Source: Microbulbifer sp. SAOS-129_SWC
GTDB lineage: Bacteria > Pseudomonadota > Gammaproteobacteria > Pseudomonadales > Cellvibrionaceae
Length of the DNA stretch: 64,000 nt
Assembly: GCF_039696035.1 (NCBI RefSeq)
Contig: NZ_CP155567.1
Span: forward strand, 571,001-635,000
Direction: 5' to 3'
Below, in pieces: positions 38,527 through 47,344 of this stretch. The notes beneath the pieces were generated by a model. It was not told where the DNA came from, did not search any database, and was given only the letters and a program-made list of their open reading frames with translations. The translations under genes and the position numbers were made by a program. Within the stretch, counting starts at the first letter, position 1, and the number at the start of each line of letters is the position of its first letter.

Positions 38527-39258
38527 TTGTCACAGTTTCAGCGTTCATCTGCGATCGGAGCCGCGTTGCTCCTGGCCCTGTGGTTGGGTGGCTGTGTCAC
38601 CACGCCGGCGCCGGTGCCGCGCGCGGTGCCGCTGCCCAAGCCGCAGAAACCCGCCGGCCCCACGCCGGAGGAAGTGCGCCAGCGCAATATCGCTTTCCTG
38701 CTCGGACGCGCCGAGCAAGCCCAGCAGCGCGGACACCTGACCCAGCCCGCCGGTGCCAGCGCCTATGATTACTACCTGCGGGTCAGGCAGCTGGATTCGG
38801 ATAACCGCCGCGCCCGCAGTGGCATCCAGTCGATCGTGATCGAGTTGGTGGCGCGGGCCCGCGACGCATTGCGGCGCCGCGCCTTTGGCGAGGTCAACGG
38901 CTACCTGCGCAGCGCCGAGGCGCTGGCCCCGGGCAGCCCGCTGGTGGCGGAAGTGCGGAAACAGCTGGCCCGCGAGCGCAGCCGCGCCGGCAGCCAGGTC
39001 CCCAGCGGTGATGAAGTGCCGCTGCCGGCGGGGCCGCTGGCGTCACGGGCCGAATCGGTGGTGCAATTGCTGCGTGGCGCCGCCGAGCGCATTCGCGTCG
39101 ATGGCCTGCGGGTCATTATTGTGGCCCGTAACGACGCCGAGGGCCGTTGGGTCTATCAGCAGTTGCGCGATGCAGTCATGGGTTACCGGGTGCGCGGCGA
39201 CATCCGCATCGGTTCGCCGCCGCGACTGATTCTGATGCAGCCGACCGGGGGCAACTGA
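38527..39258 (+). CDS. Lipoprotein of unknown function
   Basis: 243-residue predicted lipoprotein that I do not recognise. The TTG start has GGGGGA just upstream and gives a short signal peptide ending in the lipobox WLGGC, so the mature protein begins at about Cys23 and is probably outer-membrane anchored. A Pro-rich linker (PAPVPRAVPLPKPQKP) is followed by a helical, Arg/Ala-rich middle resembling a TPR-like pair (YDYYLRVRQLDSDNRRA, VNGYLRSAEALAPGSPLV), then a C-terminal alpha/beta part (RVDGLRVIIVARNDAEGRWV). One base separates its stop from the copper chaperone start, so they are co-expressed. Confidence 0.75.
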   Translation: MSQFQRSSAIGAALLLALWLGGCVTTPAPVPRAVPLPKPQKPAGPTPEEVRQRNIAFLLGRAEQAQQRGHLTQPAGASAYDYYLRVRQLDSDNRRARSGIQSIVIELVARARDALRRRAFGEVNGYLRSAEALAPGSPLVAEVRKQLARERSRAGSQVPSGDEVPLPAGPLASRAESVVQLLRGAAERIRVDGLRVIIVARNDAEGRWVYQQLRDAVMGYRVRGDIRIGSPPRLILMQPTGGN

Positions 39259-39259
39259 A

Positions 39260-39721
39260 ATGCAGCGATGGCAGTGGATAGCGGGTGTGCTGTTAGTGGG
39301 ACTGGCCTGGCTGGGGTGCGCCGCGGCGCAGGCCACAACCGCTCTGGATGTCAGTGGCTATGCGCGCGAAACCCCGCCCGGAGCGACAATGAGCGCCGCC
39401 TATTTATCCCTGCGTAATAGTGGCAAGGCACCACGCCGGCTTGTCGCGGTAACGCTGCCGGACCGCGACGGCGCCGCGGCGGCGCTGCACACTACGGTCG
39501 TCGACGACGGGATCAACCGCATGCGCCCGCTGGCGCAATTGGCCATTCCTGCCGGTGCTACCGTGGCGATGGCACCGGGTGGCGTTCACCTGATGTTGCG
39601 TGGTGTGCGATTACAAGCCGGCGAACAACTGTCGTTGCGCCTGCACTTTGCCAACGGCAGCGAGCGGAATATCCGCGTGCCGGTGCGCGGCCCACAGGGT
39701 GGCGGCCACAAGCACGGTTGA
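39260..39721 (+). CDS. Periplasmic copper chaperone, PCu(A)C family
   Basis: Periplasmic Cu(I) carrier, in other bacteria delivering copper to cytochrome oxidase. 153 residues with a signal peptide ending near CAAAQA and the exact PCuAC ligand motif H-x10-M-x21-H-x-M: H77, M88, H110 and M112. A Gly/His-rich tail (GGGHKHG) could bind more metal. ATG starts one base after the lipoprotein stop. Cytochrome oxidase or Sco genes are not in the window. Confidence 0.92.
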   Translation: MQRWQWIAGVLLVGLAWLGCAAAQATTALDVSGYARETPPGATMSAAYLSLRNSGKAPRRLVAVTLPDRDGAAAALHTTVVDDGINRMRPLAQLAIPAGATVAMAPGGVHLMLRGVRLQAGEQLSLRLHFANGSERNIRVPVRGPQGGGHKHG

Positions 39722-39845
39722 CCGGTCCGGCGGACTGACCGTCGCATGTATTGCCGGCGGCAGAGATCAAATTCACTAATCCCCGAACCGCGCGACACCG
39801 GCTTCGCGATGCGGGGAGACGACGAGAGAACAACAGGAGGATTCA

Positions 39846-40412
39846 ATGAAAAAACTGCTTACGATTGTGGGCGCCTGTGCCCTGGCCGCCTGCGCCCACA
39901 GCCCGCTGCAGATTCAGGTGCGCCCGCAAGTGCAGGTGGCGCCGGACAATATCGGTGCCGGGCGCACCATTAGCGTTCAGGGTGTCAACAAATTACCCGG
40001 CGGCGGCCTCGGCTCGCTCGGCGGCATCTACTCGAACTCGTCGCAGGTGCGCCTGGCCAACAATGTCGAGGATGCCATGGCGACCTCCCTGCGCGACGGC
40101 TTCACCAGCTGGAACTTCCGTCCGGTCGACGGCAACGCGCAGGTGCAGGTGACCGCGAACCTGACCGGCCTCAGTTACAACAGCCCCAATACGCTGGTGA
40201 CCAGCAAGGTGGATACCACCGCTGAGGTGCAGCTGGCGGTAAAAATCGGCGGTGCCACTTACTATGGCAACTACCGCTCCAAGGGGCGCGATCGCAACCT
40301 GATCAACCCGAACAAGGACGAGGTCGAATCGCGCGTCAACAACCTGTTGAGTGTGACGCTGCAGCGCGCCTTCGCCGATGAGAAGCTGAAAAATTTCTTG
40401 CGTACCCACTGA
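39846..40412 (+). CDS. YajG-like lipoprotein
   Basis: 188-residue lipoprotein with signal peptide MKKLLTIVGACALAAC and lipidated Cys16 (LAAC). The mature part begins with LQIQVRPQVQV and is a beta-rich YajG-type domain (about residues 20-188); the molecular role is unknown. A textbook AGGAGG lies six bases before the ATG. It follows the copper chaperone by 124 bp and may have its own promoter. Confidence 0.85.
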   Translation: MKKLLTIVGACALAACAHSPLQIQVRPQVQVAPDNIGAGRTISVQGVNKLPGGGLGSLGGIYSNSSQVRLANNVEDAMATSLRDGFTSWNFRPVDGNAQVQVTANLTGLSYNSPNTLVTSKVDTTAEVQLAVKIGGATYYGNYRSKGRDRNLINPNKDEVESRVNNLLSVTLQRAFADEKLKNFLRTH

Positions 40413-40633
40413 GGAGTGTGCAACTTAGGCTACCTGGCCTGCGGTGACAGCGGGAAATTTCCTCCAACAAACGGTGTTGGTGAGCACGGAAGGCTCCAGA
40501 TTTTGAATGACTGTGCGGGTTTGCATGATGGAGCATGCAGGTTCGCAGCGATGTCGCATGACGCCCGATAGCGGTATCCATAATATGGGCCCCCGGGGGA
40601 TGACATCGGGCCACGAGACGCGAGCTTGACGCT

Positions 40634-42412
40634 TTGACTGAGTTTGATCCGAAATCTGTCGAATACGTCGGCCTGCTGGAGCAGGTCGCGGACGAGCTGA
40701 TGCCGGGCGCGGAGCTCAGCCTGGCCGCGGCGGAGGCGGCACTCGGCGAAATTGCCGACGGTGTGATCGTCACTGACGCCAGCGGCCGCGTCACCTACAG
40801 TAATCCGCTGATCAGTGAAATGACCGGTGATCTGGTGGGCCTGCTGCCCGGCCAGAAGCTCAATGACACCCTGCTGCTTTACGACCGTGACGGCGCGCGC
40901 TTGCCGCCGATACTGCCGGATGACGACGGCGATGCCGCTGCGGCCCTGCCCGCCAAGCGCGAATTTGCCGCCTGCCTGTTGCGGCCCGAGCGCGAGCCGC
41001 AACTGCTGGATATCTCGGTGCAGGTGCAGGCGGTGTGCGATGGGCCGAGGCTGCAACATTATGTTCTGGTACTGCGCAATACCTCCGCCGCACGCCGTAT
41101 CTCCTCCCGCCTCAGCTGGCAGACCAGCCACGACCCCCTCACCCGCCTGCCCAACCGCCAGTACTTCGAAAGCGAACTGCAATTGGCGGTGACCCAGTGC
41201 CTGGATCGGCGCCAGCATCATGTACTGCTGTACCTGGATGTCTACCAGTTCAAGGTGATCAACGACACGCTCGGCTACGCGGCCGGCGATCAGCTGCTGG
41301 TGCAGCTGGTGACGCAGCTGCAGCGCTGCCTGTCGAGTGCCGACCTGTTTGCGCGGGTGGGCAGTGACGAATTCGCCATACTGCTGCGCGACTGTACCGT
41401 GGAGGAGGCGCGTCGGGTGGTGGTGCGCCTGCGCGAGGCGGTGCAGAAGTTTGCCTTCCACTGGGAGGGCAACGACAGCCGTGTGGCGATTTCCATCGGT
41501 GCGGTGGCGGTGGACCGCCACGCGCCGCCGGCCGGCCAGCTGCTCGCGTCCGCCAACGACGCCTGCTGCGCTGCCCGCGACCAGGGGCGCAATCGGGTCA
41601 AGCTGTTCAGCGATTCGCGCAAGGTATTGGAGAAGCGCCGCCAGACCACCTGGGTGGCGGAGATACACGCGGCCCTGCGCGAGGACCGCCTGCTGCTCTA
41701 CCGCCAGCCGGTGGTGGCGCTGCGGGACCATCTGCGGGTGCACCACTACGAGATACTGGTGCGCATGCGCGGGCGCGACGGCAGCGTGATTTCGCCGGGA
41801 TTGTTCCTGCCCGCGGCGGAGCGCTACGGCCTGATCGAAGAGGTGGATCGCTGGGTGATCCGCCGGATTTTCGGCTATATGGCCCGCGAACAGCGCCACA
41901 CCGGCGGGGGACTCAGTTACGCGATCAACATTTCCGGGCTCAGCCTCGGCGATGAGACGTTTGCCGACTTCGTCCTGCACGAACTGACGGAGGCCGGCGT
42001 TGCGCCTTCGCGGGTGCAGTTCGAGATTACCGAGACCAGTGCCATCAACAACCTGGAGCGCGCGCTGATCTTTATCCACAAGCTGCGCGCCGCCGGCTGC
42101 AGCTTTGCTCTCGACGATTTTGGTCGCGGTGTTTCGTCGCTGGCCTACCTGCGCCAGTTGCCGGTGGACTACCTGAAGATCGACGGCAGTTTCGTGCGCA
42201 ATATGCTCGACGACGAGATCGACAGCGCCATGGTCAGCACCGTCGACCACCTGGCCAAGCACATGGGCATCAGCACCATCGCCGAATATGCGGAGACGCC
42301 GGAGCTGCTGGAAAAGCTGCGCCTGATGGGCGTGGATTACGCCCAGGGTTTCGGTATCGCCGCCGCCTCCAGCCTGCCGGAAATCTGCGATCCGCGCTCC
42401 CCGCAGTCCTGA
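40634..42412 (+). CDS. PAS-GGDEF-EAL protein, probable c-di-GMP phosphodiesterase
   Basis: 592-residue cytosolic signalling protein with no membrane helix. A PAS domain lies at about residues 30-160 (EIADGVIVTDASGRVTYSNP). The GGDEF domain (about 160-315) has GSDEF in place of GGDEF and no RxxD inhibitory site, so it is probably catalytically dead and regulatory. The EAL domain (about 330-580) keeps EILVR, NIS, EITE, LDDFGRG, KIDG, AEYAE and QGF, consistent with active c-di-GMP hydrolysis. The apparent start is TTG with a weak ribosome site; the N-terminus is the least certain part. No c-di-GMP riboswitch precedes it. Confidence 0.88.
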   Translation: MTEFDPKSVEYVGLLEQVADELMPGAELSLAAAEAALGEIADGVIVTDASGRVTYSNPLISEMTGDLVGLLPGQKLNDTLLLYDRDGARLPPILPDDDGDAAAALPAKREFAACLLRPEREPQLLDISVQVQAVCDGPRLQHYVLVLRNTSAARRISSRLSWQTSHDPLTRLPNRQYFESELQLAVTQCLDRRQHHVLLYLDVYQFKVINDTLGYAAGDQLLVQLVTQLQRCLSSADLFARVGSDEFAILLRDCTVEEARRVVVRLREAVQKFAFHWEGNDSRVAISIGAVAVDRHAPPAGQLLASANDACCAARDQGRNRVKLFSDSRKVLEKRRQTTWVAEIHAALREDRLLLYRQPVVALRDHLRVHHYEILVRMRGRDGSVISPGLFLPAAERYGLIEEVDRWVIRRIFGYMAREQRHTGGGLSYAINISGLSLGDETFADFVLHELTEAGVAPSRVQFEITETSAINNLERALIFIHKLRAAGCSFALDDFGRGVSSLAYLRQLPVDYLKIDGSFVRNMLDDEIDSAMVSTVDHLAKHMGISTIAEYAETPELLEKLRLMGVDYAQGFGIAAASSLPEICDPRSPQS

Positions 42413-42434
42413 TTCCTCTGCAAACCGGCCGCCG

Positions 42435-43430
42435 TTAAGCCGGCGTCAGCAGCTCTGCGTGCTGCTCCGCGCGCAGCCGCGGGCCGTATTGGCTCACCAC
42501 CTGGGCGGCGGCGCGGCAGGCCAGCTCACCGGCCTCGGAAAATGGTTGTTCGCGGTTGAGGCCGTAGAGGAAGGCGCCGGCAAACATGTCGCCGGCACCA
42601 TTGGTATCGATGGCGTGTACCTTGGGGGCGTTCACCCGGTGCTGGCGTTCGCCGTCCCACAGCAGTGCGCCGTCGCCGCCGAGGGTGATGGCAAAACTGC
42701 GGCAGTAGTCGCGCAGCGCTGCGGCGGCGGCATCCACCGACTCGGTGCCGGTGAAGGCGAGCGCCTCGTCGCGATTGCAGAACAGCAGGTCGACCCCGGC
42801 GCCGATCATTTCCTGCAGGCCGTCGCGGAACAGATGCACCATGGCGGGGTCGGAGAGGCTGAGCGCGGTTTTTACGCCACACTGCTCCGCCTGCTTGCGC
42901 AGGGCGATGGCGGCGGCGCGTCCGCTGCTTGAGGATACCTGGTAACCCTCGATGTAGGCCCAGCGCGATGCGCGCAGCGCCTCCAGGTCCAGCTCTGCTA
43001 CCGACAGCTGCTCGCTGATGCCGAGATAGGTATTCATGCTGCGTTCGGCATCGGGGGTGATCAGCACCAGGCATTTGCCGGTGGTGCCGCCGTCGGCTCG
43101 CTGCAGCGCGGCCGGGTAGGCGACACCGGCGCTGGCCAGGTCGGCGCGGTAAAAGTCGCCGTTGTCGTCGGCGGCCACCTTGCAGGAATAGAAGGTGCGC
43201 AGCCCGAAGTAGCTGGCGGCGATCACGGTGTTGGCGGCGGAGCCGCCACAGGCACGCTTGGCGGTGACCAGATGGTCCCGCAGGTCTGCAACCAGTTGCT
43301 GCTGGCGCGCATCGTCCACCAGCGTCATGACTCCCTTGTCGACGCCGAGCGTCTGCAGGTCGCGGTCGCTGACTTCGATTTCCGTGTCGAGCAGGGCGGC
43401 GCCGATGCCGTAGAGATCATACTGTTGCAT
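42435..43430 (-). CDS. PfkB family carbohydrate/nucleoside kinase (adenosine kinase-like)
   Basis: 331-residue ribokinase/PfkB-family kinase. Substrate-side signature GGSAANTVIAASYFG (two-Gly motif) and the C-terminal DTNGAGDMFAGAFLYG with the catalytic Asp and anion hole are intact. Overall text resembles the adenosine kinase-like group of gammaproteobacteria, but the substrate cannot be fixed from sequence alone. AAGGA lies six bases before the ATG. Convergent with the EAL protein, divergent from mrcB. Confidence 0.85.
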   Translation of the reverse strand: MQQYDLYGIGAALLDTEIEVSDRDLQTLGVDKGVMTLVDDARQQQLVADLRDHLVTAKRACGGSAANTVIAASYFGLRTFYSCKVAADDNGDFYRADLASAGVAYPAALQRADGGTTGKCLVLITPDAERSMNTYLGISEQLSVAELDLEALRASRWAYIEGYQVSSSSGRAAAIALRKQAEQCGVKTALSLSDPAMVHLFRDGLQEMIGAGVDLLFCNRDEALAFTGTESVDAAAAALRDYCRSFAITLGGDGALLWDGERQHRVNAPKVHAIDTNGAGDMFAGAFLYGLNREQPFSEAGELACRAAAQVVSQYGPRLRAEQHAELLTPA

Positions 43431-43507
43431 GGAGGATCCTTGTTGTCGGGCTGATTGCGTTACCGGCGCATTATGGCCGCCGGCCGGCCAAGTGCAAGAC
43501 GCGGGGT

Positions 43508-43535
43508 TTGACTTGCGCGGCGCAGACCTTATAAA
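43508..43535 (+). promoter_or_regulatory. Sigma70-type promoter for mrcB
   Basis: TTGACT (43508-43513), 16 bases, TATAAA (43530-43535); each hexamer has five of six consensus bases. The transcript would start near 43542 with a 120-nt leader before mrcB. Confidence 0.6.
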
Positions 43536-43570
43536 AGCCCGGCATATAGCGCGCAATCATGGCGCATTTG

Positions 43571-43596
43571 TGACCAACTGTTGCAGGTTTTGGTCA
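43571..43596. promoter_or_regulatory. Inverted repeat in the mrcB leader
   Basis: TGACCAA (43571-43577) and TTGGTCA (43590-43596) are perfect complements separated by 12 bases. It lies downstream of the predicted mrcB start, where a repressor site or an RNA hairpin could act. Confidence 0.4.
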
Positions 43597-43662
43597 AATC
43601 TCCGGTGCGCCCCGCAGCGCCCCCTATCTATAGTTGTTTGAAAACCTCGGTACAGCATTTAT

Positions 43663-46245
43663 ATGGCATCGACAAAGCGCCGACGCAAGAAAGCGTCCAA
43701 CCCCGGAAGACTGCGCCGCTGGATGGTACGGCTGGGCCTGCTCGGCCTGGTGGGTTGCCTGGTTCTGGCCGGCTATATGGTCTACCTGGACGTGGAGCTG
43801 CGCGAGCGCCTCGACAGCCGCCAGTACCAGCTGCCGGCGCGTGTATTCGCGCGCCCGCTGATACTGCGCAGCGGCATGATCATGCGCCCGGACGAGCTGC
43901 AGGCGGAGTTCGACGCGCTGCATTACAAAAAAGTGGACCAGTTGAACGAGCCGGGCCACTGGACCCGTGAGGGCATGGACTACCGGGTCTACCGCCGCGA
44001 CTTCATCCATCCCGACGGCCGCGAGCCGGCGGCGCTAGTGAGCTTTCGCCTGCGCAACGACGAAATCAGCAACCTGCGCGACGAAAACGGCGCTTCGATC
44101 AAGCAGTTTCGTCTCGACGCCGCCAATATCGGCACTCTGCTCGGCGGCGGCGATGACCGCAATCCAGTGCGCTTCAAGGATATTCCGCCGCTGCTGGCCA
44201 ACACCCTGATCGCGGTGGAGGATCAGGACTTCCTGTATCACCACGGCGTTTCATTGAAGGGGATCGCCCGCGCGATGGTCGCCAATATCCGCGCCGGTCA
44301 CGTGGTGCAGGGCGGTTCCACCATCACCCAGCAGCTGGTCAAGAATATCTTTTTCGACCACCGACCGAGCCTGCGGCGCAAGTTCAATGAAGCGCTGATG
44401 GCCATCCTGATGGAGCTGCACTACGACAAGGCCTATATCCTGCAGGAATACATGAACGAGGTGTGGCTGGGCCAGCAGGGCAGCCGCGCCATCTACGGCT
44501 TCGGGCTGGCCTCCGAATTCTATTTCCAGAAGCCGCTGGACACGCTGGAGCCGCAGCAGATCGCGCTGCTGGTGGGCCTCGCCAAGGGCGCCTCCTACTA
44601 CAATCCGTGGCGCAATCCCAAGCGCGCGCTGGAGCGGCGCAACACGGTACTGGAGCTCATGGAGGAGCAGGGACTGATCACTGCAGCGCAGCACAAGACC
44701 TATGCCGCCAAGCCGCTGGGGGTGGCCAGTGCCGGCGCGGCGGCGCAGAACCCCTACCCGGCGTATACCGAGGAGCTGCTGAACGAATTACGGCCCTATT
44801 ACTCCTACGAGGAACTGCGTACCGCCGGGCTGCGGATCTACACCAGTCTGGCGCCGTCGGTACAGAAACTGGCCGAGGACTCGGTCAGCCAGGGGACTGC
44901 CAGCCTGGAGAAAAACCGCGGTCTGCAGAAGGATTCCCTGCAGGCGGCCACGGTGGTGCTGGACAACAAGAGCGGCAATGTCCTGGCGATGGTGGGCGAC
45001 CGCCGCCCCCATTACCCGGGTTTCAACCGCGCGCTGGAGGCACGGCGCCAGATCGGCTCGCTGGTCAAGCCGGCGGTCTACCTGACGGCGCTCGAACGGC
45101 CCTTCGACTACAACCTGGGGACGCTGATCGATGACGCTCCCATTCGCGTCGAGGGCGACAACGGTGAGGTATGGATGCCGGCCAACTTCGAGAACCGCGC
45201 CCACGGCCAGGTACCGCTGTACAAGGCGCTGGAGAAGTCCTACAACCTGGCCACCGCACGGCTGGGGCTGGACCTGGGGCTGGAAAACGTGCGCCAGACC
45301 ATCCGTCGCCTCGGTGTACAGGCGGACCTGCCGCGGGTGCCGTCACTGCTGCTGGGCACCGCGGAACTGACCCCGTTCGAGGTGGCCGGTATGTACCAGA
45401 CCATCGCCAACGGTGGCGAGGACGTCGAGTTGCACACCCTGCTGGCGGTGTCGGACGCCCATGGCGAACACGTACAGCACTTCCGCCGTCACGCCGAACG
45501 CCACGTGGACCCGGTGCCCGCGTACCTGCTGCGCTATGCGCTGGAACAGGTGATGCGCGAGGGCACCGGTCGCAGTGCCTATCGGCGCCTGCCCTCGAGT
45601 GTGTCGTTTGCCGGCAAGACCGGCACCACCAATAACTATCGCGACAGCTGGTTCGCTGGCTTCTCGCCGACACTGACCGCAGTGGTGTGGGTTGGCCGCG
45701 ATGATAACGAGCGCACCAGTCTCACCGGGGCCACCGGCGCGCTGAAAATCTGGACCGAAATCATGCGTCAGCTGCCGCATGTGCACGGCCCGGTCGCGCC
45801 GCCGCGCGGCGTCGAGTTCAAACGGGTCAACAGTCGCGACGAGTTCATGGATCCGAAGTACTGCCAGGGCGGTCGCGAGATGCCGTTCTCCTACGAGACC
45901 AAGCTGAAGCCGGCGCCGGAGTGTAGCGGTGGCGACCGCTGGCGCTGGTTCCGCAACTGGTTCGATCGCGACAAGGATGAGGCGGCGCCCAAAGAGGAGA
46001 TGACTCCGGGCTGGGGCACCAAGCCGGACGAGCAGCAGCGCCAGCGGGAACGCCAGCGCCAGCTGCGCGAGCAGCTGCAGCGCGACGACGGCGAGCAGGT
46101 TCCGCAGGAAGACGAGGAACCCCTGCAGCTGCCGCGCGGCGAGCAGCAGCCCCGGTCCGGCGAGCAGCCGCGCAGCGGCCAGCAGGGGGCGCCGGTCGAA
46201 GACGCGCAGCCGTGGCCGCCGGATCAGGAGGACCAGTGGCCCTGA
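43663..46245 (+). CDS. mrcB: Penicillin-binding protein 1B (bifunctional transglycosylase/transpeptidase)
   Basis: Class A PBP that polymerises and cross-links peptidoglycan at the inner membrane. 860 residues: basic cytoplasmic start, one membrane helix (about 22-44), UB2H-like domain, GT51 transglycosylase with catalytic E186 in VEDQDFLYHHG and QGGSTITQQLVKN, then a transpeptidase with S466 in GSLVKP, SYN (KSYNLAT) and KTGT near residue 652. The last ~100 residues are a Gln/Arg/Glu/Pro-rich low-complexity tail. Preceded by a good promoter. Confidence 0.95.
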   Translation: MASTKRRRKKASNPGRLRRWMVRLGLLGLVGCLVLAGYMVYLDVELRERLDSRQYQLPARVFARPLILRSGMIMRPDELQAEFDALHYKKVDQLNEPGHWTREGMDYRVYRRDFIHPDGREPAALVSFRLRNDEISNLRDENGASIKQFRLDAANIGTLLGGGDDRNPVRFKDIPPLLANTLIAVEDQDFLYHHGVSLKGIARAMVANIRAGHVVQGGSTITQQLVKNIFFDHRPSLRRKFNEALMAILMELHYDKAYILQEYMNEVWLGQQGSRAIYGFGLASEFYFQKPLDTLEPQQIALLVGLAKGASYYNPWRNPKRALERRNTVLELMEEQGLITAAQHKTYAAKPLGVASAGAAAQNPYPAYTEELLNELRPYYSYEELRTAGLRIYTSLAPSVQKLAEDSVSQGTASLEKNRGLQKDSLQAATVVLDNKSGNVLAMVGDRRPHYPGFNRALEARRQIGSLVKPAVYLTALERPFDYNLGTLIDDAPIRVEGDNGEVWMPANFENRAHGQVPLYKALEKSYNLATARLGLDLGLENVRQTIRRLGVQADLPRVPSLLLGTAELTPFEVAGMYQTIANGGEDVELHTLLAVSDAHGEHVQHFRRHAERHVDPVPAYLLRYALEQVMREGTGRSAYRRLPSSVSFAGKTGTTNNYRDSWFAGFSPTLTAVVWVGRDDNERTSLTGATGALKIWTEIMRQLPHVHGPVAPPRGVEFKRVNSRDEFMDPKYCQGGREMPFSYETKLKPAPECSGGDRWRWFRNWFDRDKDEAAPKEEMTPGWGTKPDEQQRQRERQRQLREQLQRDDGEQVPQEDEEPLQLPRGEQQPRSGEQPRSGQQGAPVEDAQPWPPDQEDQWP

Positions 46246-46454
46246 CGGGCGCTCGGGCGGTTTAAAGCAGCCATTCGGCGTCCCTGTCAGCCCGGGTTTG
46301 CGGCCCCTGTCCGCAAGCCCCCGCGACCAATCGACCCTGAAACGCTCGAAGTGCGCCCCGGCACTCTCCCTGGCCGGGTGGGCAATAAAATCATACTTTT
46401 TCGCTCGTTCGCTGGTATCGGCCCTGTTTTTCCGGTAAAAGTTCTCGCCAACAT

Positions 46455-46470
46455 TGTGAACTGGGTCACG
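46455..46470. promoter_or_regulatory. CRP/Vfr-like box at start of the winged-helix/receiver gene
   Basis: TGTGA-ACTGGG-TCACG matches nine of the ten bases of TGTGA-N6-TCACA and has a compatible flank (ACAT before). It ends 10 bases before the ATG at 46481, a position suited to repression. Vfr itself is encoded at 24610-25245. Confidence 0.55.
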
Positions 46471-46480
46471 CCATAGCGAC

Positions 46481-47344
46481 ATGCAGTGCCGCTTCGCCAA
46501 GTTTGAACTGGACACCATCGAGCTGCGAATCGCTGCGGATGGGCGCTCGCTGGACGCCGACGCGCGACAGCTGCAGTTGCTGTCGCTGCTGATCGAGGCC
46601 TATCCGGCCTGCTGCGAGCGCACCGCGCTGCTGCAGCAACTGTGGCCGAATACAGTGGTGTCCGAGTGGTCACTGGGCCGCCTGGTGTCCGATACGCGCA
46701 AGTTCTTCCGCCAGCAGGGTTACAGCGGGCCGCTGATCCAGACCCTGCACGGCCGCGGCTACCGGCTGGCGCCGGAGCTGGCCGAGCAGCTGGTTTTCCC
46801 CGCGCCGGAGCGCGAACAGCCGCAACCCCCTCCGGCGGGCTCGCTACGGCGCCGCATCTGGCGTGTCGGTGCTGCGCTGGCACTGCTGTTGGCGGGTGGC
46901 GCCGCCTACCACTTTTTGGCACCGCACACGCCTTTGCCCGCGCCGCTGGTAATCGGCGAAGCGCCAGATACGCGTGGTCGTATCCTGTGGGTAGACGACA
47001 ATCCACAGAACAACCTGGCCGAGCGGCGCTTTCTCGAGGGCCAGGGCATTGCCGTCTACGGTGCCACCAATAGCGAAGACGCCCTGGCCCTGTTGTCGAT
47101 GTACCGCTACGACGCTGTGATCTCCGACATGGGCCGCGGCCGGGAGGGCCTGGCGGGGCTCAAGCTGCTGGAGCAGATGCGCGCGCGGGGCATCCACACG
47201 CCATTCTTCCTCTACACCATCCTGACCTCGAAGGCCCAGCAGTCACTATTGCGTGAGCGCGGCGGGCAGGGGGTGGCGGTAACGCCGGACGCGCTCTACG
47301 GGCTGGTGTTGCCGGTGATCGAGAAGCGCGCGCAGCAGCAGTGA
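46481..47344 (+). CDS. Winged-helix regulator with membrane helix and C-terminal receiver-like domain
   Basis: 287-residue protein of unusual order. Residues 1-100 are an OmpR/ToxR-type winged helix (RQLQLLSLLIEAYP, VSEWSLGRLVSDTRKFFRQQG, IQTLHGRGYRL). A basic patch (RRRIWR, 123-128) precedes a hydrophobic helix (129-147). Residues 165-285 look like a CheY receiver: acidic pair D172/D173 in ILWVDDNP, phospho-acceptor-like D216 in AVISDMG, T246, but Thr268 where the invariant Lys should be. With a cytoplasmic winged helix and one membrane pass, the receiver would be periplasmic. No strong ribosome site; a CRP-like box overlaps the leader. Function unknown. Confidence 0.75.
   Translation: MQCRFAKFELDTIELRIAADGRSLDADARQLQLLSLLIEAYPACCERTALLQQLWPNTVVSEWSLGRLVSDTRKFFRQQGYSGPLIQTLHGRGYRLAPELAEQLVFPAPEREQPQPPPAGSLRRRIWRVGAALALLLAGGAAYHFLAPHTPLPAPLVIGEAPDTRGRILWVDDNPQNNLAERRFLEGQGIAVYGATNSEDALALLSMYRYDAVISDMGRGREGLAGLKLLEQMRARGIHTPFFLYTILTSKAQQSLLRERGGQGVAVTPDALYGLVLPVIEKRAQQQ

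Noticed and set aside
40413..40633. Possible c-di-GMP riboswitch before the GGDEF/EAL gene
   Set aside because: The conserved GEMM core and paired helices could not be found.
40430..42262. A 610-codon open frame on the minus strand opposite the GGDEF/EAL gene
   Set aside because: It is a GC-rich antisense shadow with no family-like motifs; the plus frame has clear PAS, GGDEF and EAL signatures.
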